Source of the DNA: Rhynchopus euleeides
Lineage: Eukaryota; Euglenozoa; Diplonemea; Diplonemida; Diplonemidae
DNA: 64,000 nt
Assembly (NCBI GenBank): GCA_963210315.1
Contig: OY723290.1
Coordinates: 620,001 to 684,000, forward strand
Direction of reading: 5' to 3'
Shown here: piece after piece, positions 43,114 through 53,593 of the stretch
How positions within the stretch are numbered: the first letter of the stretch is position 1
How the letters are laid out: every line of letters starts with the position of its first letter
Position numbers and translations under genes: made by a program
The notes under the pieces: model-generated
The model's database searches: none
Seen by the model: only the letters and a program-made list of their open reading frames with translations
What the model was told of the DNA's origin: nothing

Positions 43114-44310
43114 TCACTCCTGCGGGCGGTACCCTTGGTTGCAACCGCAGCGCAGCACGCGGAGGAAGAAGGGCACAGGCACAGAATCTTTCTTTCTGTT
43201 GGAGAAGCCAGAGACATCCACAACCTGCCCTATGGAGTGTTTGTAGGCACGGTTGTTCGCAGCGACACGCTTCTGAAACTGCTTCGACACGCGAAGGCTC
43301 GTGTCTGCATACAGGAGGTTGTGCGTCCCGTGCCGCGTCGCCAGCAGCACGAGATCCGGGTCCGACTGAACGGACCTGGCTGCAAACTCCAGGAGCCCCC
43401 CATTCCCCGCCTCGAAGTGCTCCCGGAAGAACGCCTTATCCCCGCGAATCTCAGCGGAGCAATACAGAAGCACCCTGGGGCTCGGCTCCACCAGCTCCCT
43501 GATAAACGACGCATCGTCACGCAGCTCGGGGCTCACCTCCTTCATCGCATTGCTGTTCTGCCCCACCGCGAGACGCACCATCTCCCTGCAGCCCCTGAAC
43601 TCCGGCAGGTAAGCCAGGGCCATGCCGTCGTTGCGTATGGCAGCCTCCGCGACCTGGCGGTCCGCACGGATGGGCGAGGAGGCGGGCACTATCTGCATGC
43701 CCCTGCCCCACTGCGACACTGCGGCGTGCACCACGTCGGCATCCAGCTGCTCTTCGGGGGCGTGCTCCAGCACGAAGGGGCAGCTGTCGATGAGGCGCAG
43801 CAGGGTGTGCTTGTCGCCCAGCAGCCCCTCCGTGAGGCAGTCGTTGCTTGCCAGCAGGGAGAGGGCGGAGCGTTGGAAGCGGCGCAGGAGGGTGCACATC
43901 ACATCGAGGCTGTTGCGAGCCTCCTGTGGCATGTCCTCGAAGACGGAGATGCCCAAAGCGGACTCGCTGCCGGCGATGGCGATCTCAGGCATGGCGCGGT
44001 GTGCCTCGTCGAGTGATGTGTAGAGCGTGGTGCCGTCGCGGACGCGCGCTGCCAGGGTGGCGAAACAGACAGAGACACTCACCTCACAGCCCTGTGTCAG
44101 GCCGTAGTCCAGCAGCGGCACCTCCGACGTGGGGTCGAGCTCGACCAGCTCGTCTGTGTGTGCGTTGCGGAATCGGATCCGCAGGTCGGCATGCTCGCCG
44201 GGAGGCATAGCGGCTGTCACAGTGGCGCAGAAGGTCACCACGGTGTCAGACTCAGACACCTGCACGACCTGCTGCTCGCTCGTGTCCTGGTGGACAAGCA
44301 CGACGTCCAT
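43114..44310 (-). CDS. Ubiquitin-like plus DUF4116-repeat protein
   Basis: The protein has 398 residues from ATG 44310, one exon. Residues 1-82 (MDVVLVHQDTSEQQVVQVSE...ADLRIRFRNAHTDELVELDP...LLDYGLTQGCEVSVSV) have the length and strand-helix-strand layout of a ubiquitin-like fold. After a linker, residues about 160-345 contain repeats of the DUF4116 type, each roughly 45-50 residues with the rhythm aa-x-ng-x-xl-xxl-xxxxr-D-xxxv-xxAV-xxxgxxL (for example AAIRNDGMALAYLPEFRGCREMVRLAV, then LEFAARSVQSDPDLVLLATRHGTHNLLYA). DUF4116 repeats are abundant in protists and of unknown biochemical role. The basic end (SNRKKDSVPVPFFLRVLRCG) is unstructured. Lack of a C-terminal Gly-Gly after the UBL part means it is not a processed modifier. 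A protein-interaction role is inferred. Confidence 0.78.
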   Translation of the reverse strand: MDVVLVHQDTSEQQVVQVSESDTVVTFCATVTAAMPPGEHADLRIRFRNAHTDELVELDPTSEVPLLDYGLTQGCEVSVSVCFATLAARVRDGTTLYTSLDEAHRAMPEIAIAGSESALGISVFEDMPQEARNSLDVMCTLLRRFQRSALSLLASNDCLTEGLLGDKHTLLRLIDSCPFVLEHAPEEQLDADVVHAAVSQWGRGMQIVPASSPIRADRQVAEAAIRNDGMALAYLPEFRGCREMVRLAVGQNSNAMKEVSPELRDDASFIRELVEPSPRVLLYCSAEIRGDKAFFREHFEAGNGGLLEFAARSVQSDPDLVLLATRHGTHNLLYADTSLRVSKQFQKRVAANNRAYKHSIGQVVDVSGFSNRKKDSVPVPFFLRVLRCGCNQGYRPQE

Positions 44311-44660
44311 TGTTGCGGAGGGGTGGAGTGGGGGGTGGGGTTGTCAAGTGTATGCTGAGGGGTGGTGGGGTGGGGTGGTGCGTCGAGCGGAGGGATGATG
44401 CACCGCTGTGATGGAGAAGGGGGGGGAGGGTGGGTGGGTGGGTGGGTGGGGAAGAAAACCCCCCCCTCTCGCGCTGTCGCCTTGCAGGGTGTAGGACCTG
44501 TGTACGGACCTGCACACATGTGCCACAGACATACACACGCACGCATCATCTAGAATAACTACCCCATCTACACCTAATGGCACAACTTCTGCAGCAGGGG
44601 TTGGTTGAACACCTCCCCTCCTACACCTCAACGCCTTACCCACCCAAAGGGCCGCCTGCC
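44311..44660. other. Short spacer
   Basis: 350 bp with GGGT repeats near 44420-44450. Nothing else seen. Confidence 0.5.
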
Positions 44661-45557
44661 CTACTGCCCACCACTCTCTGGGGACAACGCTGCAACCCTC
44701 TGGGCCTGCCGTCGTTTCGAGGCCTCCCTTGCCACCTCCGTATAAGGGTGCACGACCACCTGGGGCGGCGGCACCTGCTGCAACGCCTCATACGCATCCA
44801 GCGGGTGCGGCGTGTGCGGGATGTCCCCCCAGAACTGCTCCGGCGGCCGCCGAGCGGCCGCACCAGCCCTGCCACCGCCACGCCGGGGGGACAGCTTCTC
44901 GAGGATCAGCTGTGCCTCTGTCAGCGCCGGGTGGCACACCTGCGGGATGTCCGAGTCGAATGGGATCTCTGCAGTGTACCACACGGGGAGCACCACACCA
45001 CCCCCGCTGTCAGGCCCAACAGGCTGACCCGGCACGCCAGTCAGGAAGCGAGCCCCCCGCTCCACTGCAGCATCCAACGTGCGCTTCTTCACCTTGAAGC
45101 CCCTCTCGTGGCACCACACGCCATCTGCCTTGTGGTACCGCTCCCACTCGTATGCGGTGTGGGGGTAGGTCGACGTGTGTGCTGACCGAGCATAGAGCCT
45201 GTCCTTCGCATCGTTGCATATGCCCCACTGCTTCCCGGTCCAGATGATGCGATATGGCGCGGTGGTGTGCACCCACGACTCCTGCTGGTTGTGCAGCTCA
45301 GCCTGCTCGTAGACACCCGCCTCCTTCCCAGAGGTTGTGACTGTGTAGTGCTGCGGGGCTTGGCCATCCCGGTGCAGGGCCTCGTGCCTCTCCAGCTCAG
45401 CATCGCGCACTTCGTCCTCCAGGCCCTCCTGCTCCAACACGTCGAGCTGCTTGCGGAGCATCACGATGGCACGCCTCCGATCTGCCGCAGGCAGGCTCCG
45501 CAGCGTGACAACGGCCTGGCGCAGGATGCGTTGGGCGGCATCCTCTTTGCGGGACAT
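44661..45557 (-). CDS. Unknown 298-residue protein
   Basis: The start is ATG 45557 (MSRKEDAAQRILRQAVVTLR). Upstream sequence in frame is spacer-like, and the bases before the ATG are pyrimidine-rich. Residues 1-65 are strongly helical and charged (LPAADRRRAIVMLRKQLDVLEQEGLEDEVRDAELERHEAL) and could form a coiled coil. Residues about 85-170 are rich in Trp, Tyr and His (WVHTTAPYRIIWTGKQWGI, TAYEWERYHKADGVWCHERGFKVKKRTLD), suggesting a compact domain that may fold around aromatic residues. A Gly/Val loop and CHPALTEAQLILEKLSPRRGGGRAG follow. The tail is basic and helical (TEVAREASKRRQAQRVAAL). I recognise no family. It is one exon, between the DUF4116 gene and an R1 repeat about 660 nt upstream. 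Confidence 0.7.
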   Translation of the reverse strand: MSRKEDAAQRILRQAVVTLRSLPAADRRRAIVMLRKQLDVLEQEGLEDEVRDAELERHEALHRDGQAPQHYTVTTSGKEAGVYEQAELHNQQESWVHTTAPYRIIWTGKQWGICNDAKDRLYARSAHTSTYPHTAYEWERYHKADGVWCHERGFKVKKRTLDAAVERGARFLTGVPGQPVGPDSGGGVVLPVWYTAEIPFDSDIPQVCHPALTEAQLILEKLSPRRGGGRAGAAARRPPEQFWGDIPHTPHPLDAYEALQQVPPPQVVVHPYTEVAREASKRRQAQRVAALSPESGGQ

Positions 45558-47181
45558 CGCGGCAGAGGCGAGAGGAGCAGGTAGGGTTGCAGGTCGGGGT
45601 GCTGGCCTGCTGTATAAAGTATACGATGCTGAGTCGGACAATGCGCAAGTCAGAGGGGTGGGGTGGGAAACAACGCCGTATCTTGTTTTGGCATCGAAGG
45701 AAAAAAAACACAAGGGCGGGTCCCAAAAGTACAACTTGTGTTGAAGTTGAATTACAAGGGGGACGGAGTGGGGATGGGGATGGGGAGGGGCTGAGTGGGA
45801 TGGGGGATGCGGCTCGGCGGCGGATACACCATCCGTTTTTTTTTGTATTCTTTTTTGTTCAGTTCTCTGCTCCGAAAAAACGAAGCCCACACTCTTCCAC
45901 CCACTCCCCCCCCCCTCCCCCCTTGTCGGGGGAACACACGCCAATGGGACCCCGGGCTGCTGAGGGAGGATGTGTACATGGGGGGGGGCTGGCAAACCTT
46001 CTCCACTGTGCGTTCTTTCAGAGACACGGATCAACGGGGGCGGGGGGGAGGGAGGGATGGGAGGAAGGGTTCCCACCCCCCACAACCCCTCTCCCCCACC
46101 TGCGCAAAGAAACAGAGATACAGGGTGCTCGGTGCGGTGGCGTTCTTTTGAGAGGCGTGCTCAGAAAGCGCATAACCCTTGGAGAACACCACAGCAGGCG
46201 AGTGGGGGGGAGGGGGTAAATAGAAGTAGAAGGGAGCACAAGAATGATCACCCTTCACTCGTTATGCAGGTTGTGTCCGAGTGGGGAGAGGGGAGGGAGG
46301 GAGGGAGGGGGGGTGTTTTTCTTGTTTTGCGATCGACGAACACCCTTCGGTTCTTCTCCAGTCCGGATGTGTATTGGTGGAGGGAGGGGATGGGTGCTTC
46401 TAAACATCTCGAAGAAGCAAAACAACCCAACCCCGCCGACATGAAAGACATTTGGTGGGTTAAAGAAAGAAGGTTCCCCACCCGTTGCCCGTTGGCTCCA
46501 GGCCGGGAATTGCCTCCTCCTTCCCTCCGCCGATATGAAAGACAGAACCCAATCAGTGATATATGCACAACGAGTCAGACGCAGAAACACTATTTTCACC
46601 CCTCCCCCCTCTCTCAGCGAGGGCCGCTGTCATCACAAACAACTCTCTTCTCTCTAGCAGCATGCCTCGTCTTCCCTCCCACTCCACCCGAGAAGTGGAG
46701 TTTGGGGTGGGGCAGGGGCATAACCCACCAACGTGGCGACAGAAGGTGTTGTCAAAAAAACGCCGTCAAAAAGACAAGGCGTTGTTTGTGCCGCCCCCAA
46801 ACCCAAAGATATACCCCCATTCGATTTGGAACCATTGGATGTGCAGGTGGAAAGGGGTGGTGGGAGTGGGGTGGGGTGGGGTGGGGGAGCTGGGGAGGGA
46901 TTGTGGTCTAAATGAGAACGCCGTTACAACATTGGGGGGTGGGGGTGGGGTGAACTTTTAAACTTTTTGGTCGGTCAGGCTAGACTAGCGGGCGGAGGGG
47001 GGGGGGGAAGGTGGGGGAGGGAGGGGAGAGGGGGTTTCCTTTTGAATACAGGCATGAGCAACACACAGCTCGCTTGGATACGTCCTGCACGAACACGGCA
47101 AGATTAACGTGGCGGGGGGGGGGGGGGGTGTGTGTGATATTCGAAGCTCAGAGAGACACGCCTCTCCTGCCGGTGCCATTT
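45558..47181. other. Intergenic with R1 copy c
   Basis: 1.6 kb of G-run-rich spacer (near 46032, 46205, 46290, 46870, 47000, 47115). Apart from the R1 repeat nothing is recognised. Confidence 0.5.
46217..46269 (-). repeat. R1 dispersed repeat, copy c
   Basis: Nearly identical to copy a: AAATAGAAGTAGAAGGGAGC then ACAAGAATGATCACCCTTCA, CTCGTTATGCAG on the plus strand. Confidence 0.8.
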
Positions 47182-50100
47182 CTAATCCATCACCACAACC
47201 TCAGCCTCAGCCTCACGAGAGCAGAACTCCGAATAGATCTGTTGGCGGGGTGGGTGGGTGGGTGGGTGGTGATGTGTGGCGGTATCGGTGTTTGCACAAC
47301 AGCTGTTTTGCCCCCCAAACCCCAACCCACATAAACCACTCCCACACACACCACACTCCCCTAAGTGGAGGCAATATATCCTCTCGCAGTAAGTTTTACC
47401 CAGGGCTGTGCATACCTGCTTGCGGTGCGTCACCGGCAGCCCGTTCACACTCACGACAGTCTGCCCGACACGCAGGCCTGCCCGGCACACAGGAGACCCA
47501 GGGATGACCATCGAGATGCACTTCCCCTCGCATGACTGTCGTGGTGGTGGTGGTGGCGGCGGTGGCGGTGGCGTGAGTCAGGCGGGGGAAGTGTGTGGGG
47601 GAGGGTGGAGACCAAGGGAGCCCGCAAACCGAAAACCGAGGGGCGGCGCAGTTGCATACCAGGCCCCATTTCTCGCCGGGATGGCGTGTCACGATAATGG
47701 GCATCAGTGCGGGCGGTGCGGGCGGCAGCGGGGCAGGCGGGCTCAGCGGTGTGTGGGGGGCTGTGACGGAGCGGGTCGGCGACACTGTCGGCAGCGTGAG
47801 GTCGATCATGGTGGAGACGCTGCACTCACGCAAGCTCTCGATCAGCTCATCACGGCGTGTCAGAAGCGAGCGCTCGCGCTGGTGGTGGCGGCTGCGCGTG
47901 GCACGGGCCTGCACGGAGAAGGTGTCCATGCTGTCCTGGAGGCAATGCAGTGCGTTGCGCACCTTCGCCAGGTCGTCGTCCGTCTGGCTGCTGTCGCGGC
48001 CCGACTCCTTCTGCTCCGCAAGCTTGCGCATGAGCCCCGTCTCCTGATGCACCATCTGCGCCTCGCTGCGCGCAAACTTCTCACGCACCTTCGCATCGCG
48101 CTCGCTCAGCAGCTGCAGCTCACGCTGCACAGAATCGACTGTGTCATCCACAATCGCGAGACGCGCCTCCAACTCACCCTCAGTCCCTTTCCGCGAGAAG
48201 GGCGAGCTGAGGCAGGTGCTGTAGTAGTGGTCCAGCTGCTCGTCTGTGTCCTTTGCGGACCGCTGCGCCTGGAGGAGCTTTGCCTTCTCCTCGTTCTCGG
48301 CAGCAGCCATGCGCCCCGCCTCCTGCTCGATGCGCAGCTTGGCCTCGCGTATGTCGCGCCGTGCATGCTGCTCCTGCTCCAACGCAAGGTCCTGCAGCTG
48401 CCGGATCTTCAGATCCAGCGCATCGCGCTCCACCGCAAGCTGCACCATATGCGCTTCAAACTCCTTCTTCATCTGCGTGCTCTTGATAACCAGCTCACGC
48501 GACTCGAAGTCAAGGCGCTGCATCTCCGACTCCCGCGACTCCAAGTCCTGGATAAGCGACGGCGTGGCATCCGCCTCCTCCTGCAGCTCGCTGATGCGCT
48601 GCAACGCCGCCTGATGAGAGAGTGGGTGTGGCAGCACAACGACAAACACACAGCACACCATACACCTGTTCGGGCAACAGTCTGCAGAATAAAGGTGTCC
48701 CCACCCCTCCCCCTCCCCCTCTGCACCCCTGGCAGCATACCCTCAGCTGGGAGCAGGCATCGCGGAGCTCGTCCCCAATCACATCGGCACCGCCCTTCTC
48801 TCGCGCCTTGGCCTCGCTTGCCGCCTCCTCTTCCCTGAGGGCACGGAGCTCGGCATCCGCCTGCGCGCAGCCCGACTCGAGCTCTGCCAGCTCGTCCAGA
48901 AGGGTTTGGTCGGCATCTGTTGCAAGGCGCGGCTCAGTCTTGATGCGGTGTGCCTCATCCTGCAGCTGCTTCTCTCGGGAAGCGTAGTGCGCGCTGAGAG
49001 CGGCCACCGCATCGGCGTGCGCCTGCGGGGCGTGCCGGATGCGGCTCGTGATGCTCGCCGTCTCCTCTGCTATCGCCGCCACCTTCTCGACAAGCGCACG
49101 CGACTCCACCTCCGTCTCCTTCAGCTCCTCCGCGGGGCCCACCCGTGTGGAGTAGCACTCGAGGAGCTCCTGCCGCACCTCGTCCAGCCCAGCCTCAGCT
49201 GTGTCCCGCTCCACCTGCTCCACCTCCGTCGCGACGAGGTCGCTGTCGCGCAGCCACGCATCGCGCATCTTCGCCACCTGCCCCACCTTCTCCCTGATGG
49301 CGGCTAGCAGCGGCTCTTTGTAGACCAGGTCTTCGATGCCTGCGCCGGTTGCGACATCTGATGCCGTGTCGATGTCCTGATTGCGGGTCGGCGTGCTGAA
49401 GGGTGGCGGGGAGAGGGCCTCGTCTGGCTGCGGCGTGCCGTAGGGCACGGGGAAGGCGAGGCGCCCGTCAGGCGTGACCTCACACCTGCAGTCCGGAGGG
49501 TGGTCCAGCGAGAGCAGGTCGCAGATGCGTTTCCTGTCGAGGGAGTTCGCAAAGCTGGCTGCGATGCACTGCTCCAGCGTGTCCTCCTGCTCGTGCAGGC
49601 GGACACGCAGGCCCTCCTCCTCCTGGTGGAGGCGGTGCAGCTTGTGCTCCAGGGCACGCCGCCTGTCGTCCACCCGCTGCTGCGTGCGGGGTGACAGCGG
49701 CGCGACGCTGGGCGTGTTCTCATCGGGCAGGGTCTTGGGTTGGTCGACGCTATCCACAGAGGACACTGTCTGCATCTGCGGCTGGGCAACAGCCGGGGGG
49801 GGTGCAGGTGCCTTGACAGGGCTTTCCATCACAGACACGGAGCGGTATGTGCGGATCTCCGATTGTGGCGAGGGGTGGTGTGGCGGCAGCATCGGCACGG
49901 CGTGGGGGCTGTGCCCCAGCGACGGGGAGAGCGCCCTCCGGTATGACGATGCGACGTCGCGTTGGGCCTGCCGGATCTGCTCCGTTGTGACGCTGGTGAA
50001 CTTCACCATGAAGTCCTGCGCACGCCATGTGGGGTCCTTGCTGAGCTTCAGCTTGGCTTTCACTGCATCGCGGCCCCCGTGGCACAGAGTGACCTTCATT

Positions 50101-50582
50101 TCCGACTTCACGATGTGTTCATACAGCTTCGATACGATGCGGATGAAATCATTCGTCTGAGGTTTGTTCTCAAAGCGCATCCCGAGGCTGTGTTCCGACA
50201 CAACGTTGATCCCCACCCATGCGTCGTGGCTGTGGTAGACATGCTGGATGTCCTCGATAGCAATGCAGCGTGCCACATTCCTGTCGTAGTAGAGCAGATG
50301 CAGCGCACGGGGTCCGACAACAATCACGCGTTTCTGCGTGATCATCGAGGAGGACATCTTCTGCACAACCCCGAAGAAGTGGACCAGTGTGTAGCCCTGG
50401 TCGCCCACAAAGAGGCTGCGGTAGTCATTCTTCATCTTGTCCGGCACCTTCGTCAGGTTGACCAGGGGGAGCTTCATGGCAGGGCACATGCCGGACAGCC
50501 CATGCTCGGCCACCTCCGGCAGCACGTCGCCGCTTGCGACCCATCTCCGAACCGGGGAGACGTTGGCCATCGTCCCAGACAT
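47182..50582 (-). CDS. PH-like, coiled-coil and C-terminal PDZ protein (four exons)
   Basis: Exons 48741-50582, 47660-48610, 47416-47535 and 47182-47238 join in phase 0 to 989 residues. Each intron begins GTATGC. Residues about 30-170 look like a PH-type or lipid-binding beta fold (KRVIVVGPRALHLLYYDR; CIAIEDIQHVYHSHDAWVGI; DFIRIVSKLYEHIV). A Ser/Pro linker follows, then long heptad-like helices from about residue 300 to 880 (EQVERDTAEAGLDEVRQEL; LEQEQHARRDIREAKLRI). After a Pro-rich stretch the last 75 residues form a PDZ domain split over three exons: HPGEKWGL|SCEGKCISMVIPGSPVCRAG, LRVGQTVVSVNGLPVTHRKQ|IYSEFCSREAEAEVVVMD. Joining the exons restores the PDZ core, which strongly supports the model. 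The last intron (177 nt) is in frame and stop-free, so retention would give a longer Cys/Gly-rich end. Likely a membrane-cytoskeleton scaffold (inference). Confidence 0.85.
47239..47415 (-). other. Intron 3 of PDZ gene, 177 nt, phase 0
   Basis: CAG|GTATGCACAGCC ... CGCCAACAG|ATC. The length divides by three and no stop occurs, so a retained form is possible; splicing gives the better PDZ C-terminus. Confidence 0.65.
47536..47659 (-). other. Intron 2 of PDZ gene, 124 nt, phase 0
   Basis: CTG|GTATGCAACTGC ... CACGACAG|TCA. It interrupts the PDZ carboxylate-binding loop between Leu931 and Ser932. A (CCA)n tract precedes the acceptor. Confidence 0.8.
48611..48740 (-). other. Intron 1 of PDZ gene, 130 nt, phase 0
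   Basis: AGG|GTATGCTGCCAG ... CTCTCATCAG|GCG. It joins two coiled-coil segments (DACSQLR to AALQRISEL). Confidence 0.8.
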
Positions 50583-51357
50583 CTCAGCGTCGCGCAGCGC
50601 AGCTCAGGCCAGGCAGGCGTGTCATGACGTCTGTCGTTGCATTGCAGTGCAGCAGAGCAACGCCTGAGTGGGGGGGCGCAGTGGGCTGGTGTGGTTGTGA
50701 CAATGACTGAGGTGTGCCCTTCTCCCTGTGCCCCCCTGTGTGCCCAAACTGTGCCACCTTCACAGCCAAGCTTTTTTTTTGAGTGAAGCGGCTCAAGTTC
50801 TGCTCACCTTTTTTGTGCACTTTTCTGAGCCAAGGCCCCCACCCCCCCACCCCAACGATTCCATAGAGTTACACAGAGTCGCAACACCCCACGCAGACTG
50901 TCCGCTGTTCGAGCTGAGCGAGGCTTCGGGGGTGGGGCAGAGGGGGCTGTTCCGTGGTCCGACCGGGGTGCATAAGATTGCCTTTTTGAGACCACACAAG
51001 GGCACTACGTAGGGCAGGCGTTGGGGGCTGTTTCGGGCCGCAAAAAAAACAAGAACTCTTCTGCGCCCCGCGCGTTGGTTTGGGCGCAGGGGAGGGCAGA
51101 CGGGCATATTTTGTTTTCCCACCGATGTCACGGCATTGCTCACAATACCGGAGCAACACCGGAGAGGGCCACAGGAGGGGCTAGGACCCCTGCAGCACCT
51201 ATATTTTTTTTTGGCAGAAACGACCACCCTGCGCACCCCTCCCCTCCCACCTCTGCACAACCACACAAGAACGAGGTGAGGTGCGAGGTCAAGACGGGCG
51301 CACGGGACCAACACACCTCTCCCCTAACCCCCCAACCAGCAGCTGGGGCGGAAGGCT
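50583..51357. other. Intergenic, no gene seen
   Basis: 775 bp of mixed spacer with short T- and A-runs. Nothing recognised. Confidence 0.5.
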
Positions 51358-53055
51358 CTAGGCGCGGGATGCCCTTGCCAGAGCCGATGCGATAGCAACC
51401 ATCGCCGCCGTGTCAATCCTGCAGTACTGGAGGAGCGACGCAGCCCCTTCGCTCACCTCACCGTCGCCGAGGCGGCTGCGGCTGGTGTTCCAGATGAACT
51501 GGCTCGCCTCGTCCCCTTTGGCAATGCCGCCCCCTTCAGCCTGCGAGGCATAGGCGGACCCGATGCGGGGGCACAGGACAGGGAGCACCTTCTTGATGCT
51601 TGAGGAGCCTTGGAAGCCCCTGTCCTGATACAGCCCCTGTTTGATTGCATCCTCGAGATCCACGATGCGTGACAGGACATTTTCGACACCTGCGGCATGC
51701 TCGGGGAAGTGCGCTGCGAGCTTCGCCAGCACCCCCTTCTCGAAGCCGGCGTGCCACACCACCACCGGGGTGTCACACCCAGCGCCACACGCATTCAGCT
51801 CCGACAGAAGCTTCCGCAGCATCTCCTCACGCAGGTCCTCCTGCTCGGGATGCGTGCTCAGCATCTCTGTGTGCCCCATCTCTGCAGGGAGATCCTCCTG
51901 ACGCCCTGTTTCGCAGTGCCGCAGCAGCTCCGCCTCCACATCACACGGCAGCGATTCAAACCCCCGGTGGTCGGCATGCAGGGAATACTGCGTGAGGACC
52001 TGCTCGTTCCCCGGGACACGCCCATAGAGGGCTCCCTGAGGGACGCCGAACATCACAGTTTCAAAGTCGACGTAGTATACGGTGGGGCTGTCGAGCCTCG
52101 CGATAAATTCGCGGAGCGCAGTGCGGTCGACGCGCGGGGTACCCGATTCATAGAGCTTTGAGCCTTCCACGGCAGACGCCAGCTGCACCCCGCTCTCCCA
52201 CAGGGCGACCTTCTTCGCGATGGGCGTGCGGGGGAGGGCGAATACGGAGAATCCGCCACCACCCCCGGCCTGCGCAGCCTCGTCGATCGCCCGAGCCTCC
52301 TCAGGCTTGCACTCCCCGAAGTGGGGGCACCCGGTGCAGTGCCCCCCGATCACCCCAGGGGGCGCGCCTTCGCCCTGCCGGGCCGAGTCGAGGAGGCCAG
52401 AGAAGGCATCTTCGAAGTCGCGCTGCCACATCGCGTCGTGGTGGGATGCGGCAGCCTCCGTGATGTTGTGCTCTTCGAAGGTCGGGGATCCCCCGTCGCC
52501 CGGCTTCCCCGCCACCATCACCGACATGGAGGGGGCGCCGAACCCGGGGAGCTGGCGCGCGACCCACAGGAAGTAGGACTTCTTCGCGTAGTAGTCACGC
52601 GCAGCAGCGGTTTTCGCGGTGGGGGCTGGGGGCGCCTTCTGCTCCGCGAAGAGCAGCGCCCAGGAGTCGCCGGTGCGCCGGAGGGAGACCGGGGGTGTTG
52701 TCACACCTGCAGCCTGCAGCCGAACCCGGGTGTAGCACTGCGCGTTGCCAGCAGGTGCGGAGGTGAGGGGCGGGAGGGCTCCCAGTGGGGGCCGCTCCGA
52801 ATAGGGGCTGGCCTGCCAGTCGGGCTGCAGGTGGGGTGATGCAGGCGGGAGGAGTGCCGAGACTGCGCGGAGGTGGGCGCCCTCCCCATCCCACACCGTG
52901 GCGCCGCTGCGGGAGAGGTGGCGGACGAGCTCCTCTTGGAGGTCCTGTGAGAGAGGCCCGCCGTGCCCTGCAGACCCGAGGGAGAGAAAAGCTCGCTTCG
53001 AGCAGGTCCGGAGGAACAGCGGGACAGACGCGTTGCACAGAAGGGGGGCGCCCAT
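51358..53055 (-). CDS. DUF2779-type nuclease: RecB/Cas4-like Cys motif plus RNase H-like exonuclease domain
   Basis: The protein has 565 residues from ATG 53055, one exon. An acceptor-like TTCTGCTCTGCAG sits 2 nt before the ATG. The N-terminus MGAPLLCNASVPLFLRTCSKRAFLSLGSAGH is Arg/Ser-rich without acids until residue 38, suiting organelle import. The middle (TRVRLQAAGVTT, SWALLFAEQK, KSYFLWVARQLPGFG) follows the layout of RecB/Cas4-like nucleases, with HCTGCPHFGEC (Cys240, 243, 249), a likely Fe-S or zinc site. The C-terminal part is a DEDD-type RNase H fold: YYVDFETVMFG (Asp330, Glu332), VVVWHAGFEKGVLAKL, VDLEDAI (Asp467), SSSIKKVLPVL and QYCRIDTAAMVAI (Asp548). This order matches bacterial DUF2779 proteins, which are probable nucleases of unassigned role. 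A bacterial origin and organellar DNA or RNA role are inferences. Confidence 0.82.
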   Translation of the reverse strand: MGAPLLCNASVPLFLRTCSKRAFLSLGSAGHGGPLSQDLQEELVRHLSRSGATVWDGEGAHLRAVSALLPPASPHLQPDWQASPYSERPPLGALPPLTSAPAGNAQCYTRVRLQAAGVTTPPVSLRRTGDSWALLFAEQKAPPAPTAKTAAARDYYAKKSYFLWVARQLPGFGAPSMSVMVAGKPGDGGSPTFEEHNITEAAASHHDAMWQRDFEDAFSGLLDSARQGEGAPPGVIGGHCTGCPHFGECKPEEARAIDEAAQAGGGGGFSVFALPRTPIAKKVALWESGVQLASAVEGSKLYESGTPRVDRTALREFIARLDSPTVYYVDFETVMFGVPQGALYGRVPGNEQVLTQYSLHADHRGFESLPCDVEAELLRHCETGRQEDLPAEMGHTEMLSTHPEQEDLREEMLRKLLSELNACGAGCDTPVVVWHAGFEKGVLAKLAAHFPEHAAGVENVLSRIVDLEDAIKQGLYQDRGFQGSSSIKKVLPVLCPRIGSAYASQAEGGGIAKGDEASQFIWNTSRSRLGDGEVSEGAASLLQYCRIDTAAMVAIASALARASRA

Positions 53056-53233
53056 GGCTGCAGAGCAGAACCCTCGTGAGGAAGTCACACAGGGGTGAGG
53101 GTTGTGTATGATGCCCGGAGGGGCAGTCTGGGAGTGGCGGTGGTGATAGGGAGGGCGAGGCGGGGCTGGGGGGGCTGCGGCCTGTGGCAAGAAGGGTGGA
53201 AGGGAGGTGTGTGGTGGGGTGAGGACGCGAGCT

Positions 53234-53593
53234 TTAACACAGAGATGCTATGTACAGCACGCCCCAGTTACACAGCACCCCCCACAGGGACAGCATCCCC
53301 CACATGGCAGAGAACAGGATGCTGACGACCACGACGGACTCAACCTTCTCCATCGTCGACAGCAGTGCCCACGGCGTCTCCGTGTAGTAGTCCAGGTACT
53401 CCTGCCCCTGGTTGTACCAGTGCTTCCCAGACAGGGACTCATCCACTGGCAGCGCCTTCTTCTCAGCCGTGTCGAACGGCTCGTTCGGGGTGGCGACGGC
53501 TGGCGTGGCCGCAGCCTCGGAAACAGGCTCCATCTCCACCGCAACCACCTCCTTCGGTGCCTCCACTCCCGGCTCTGTGGTATGCTGCGGAGT
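53234..53593 (-). pseudogene. Truncated copy of the SLC34-type transporter gene
   Basis: The sequence closely matches the 5' part of the gene at 55032-59060, plus its upstream flank (to about 53735, matching to about 59215). Differences: the start codon and some 20 bp before it are replaced (the HTTEPGVEAPKE frame has no ATG), about 52 codons after QEYLDY are deleted, and the reading frame ends shortly after TMEKVESVVVVSILFSAMW with ...GVLYIASLC. The first in-frame ATG left (53533) would give 99 residues with one or two hydrophobic segments and no QSSS motif, so transport is impossible. Probably a decayed or partial segmental duplication. Expression as a short membrane peptide cannot be ruled out. 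Confidence 0.75.
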
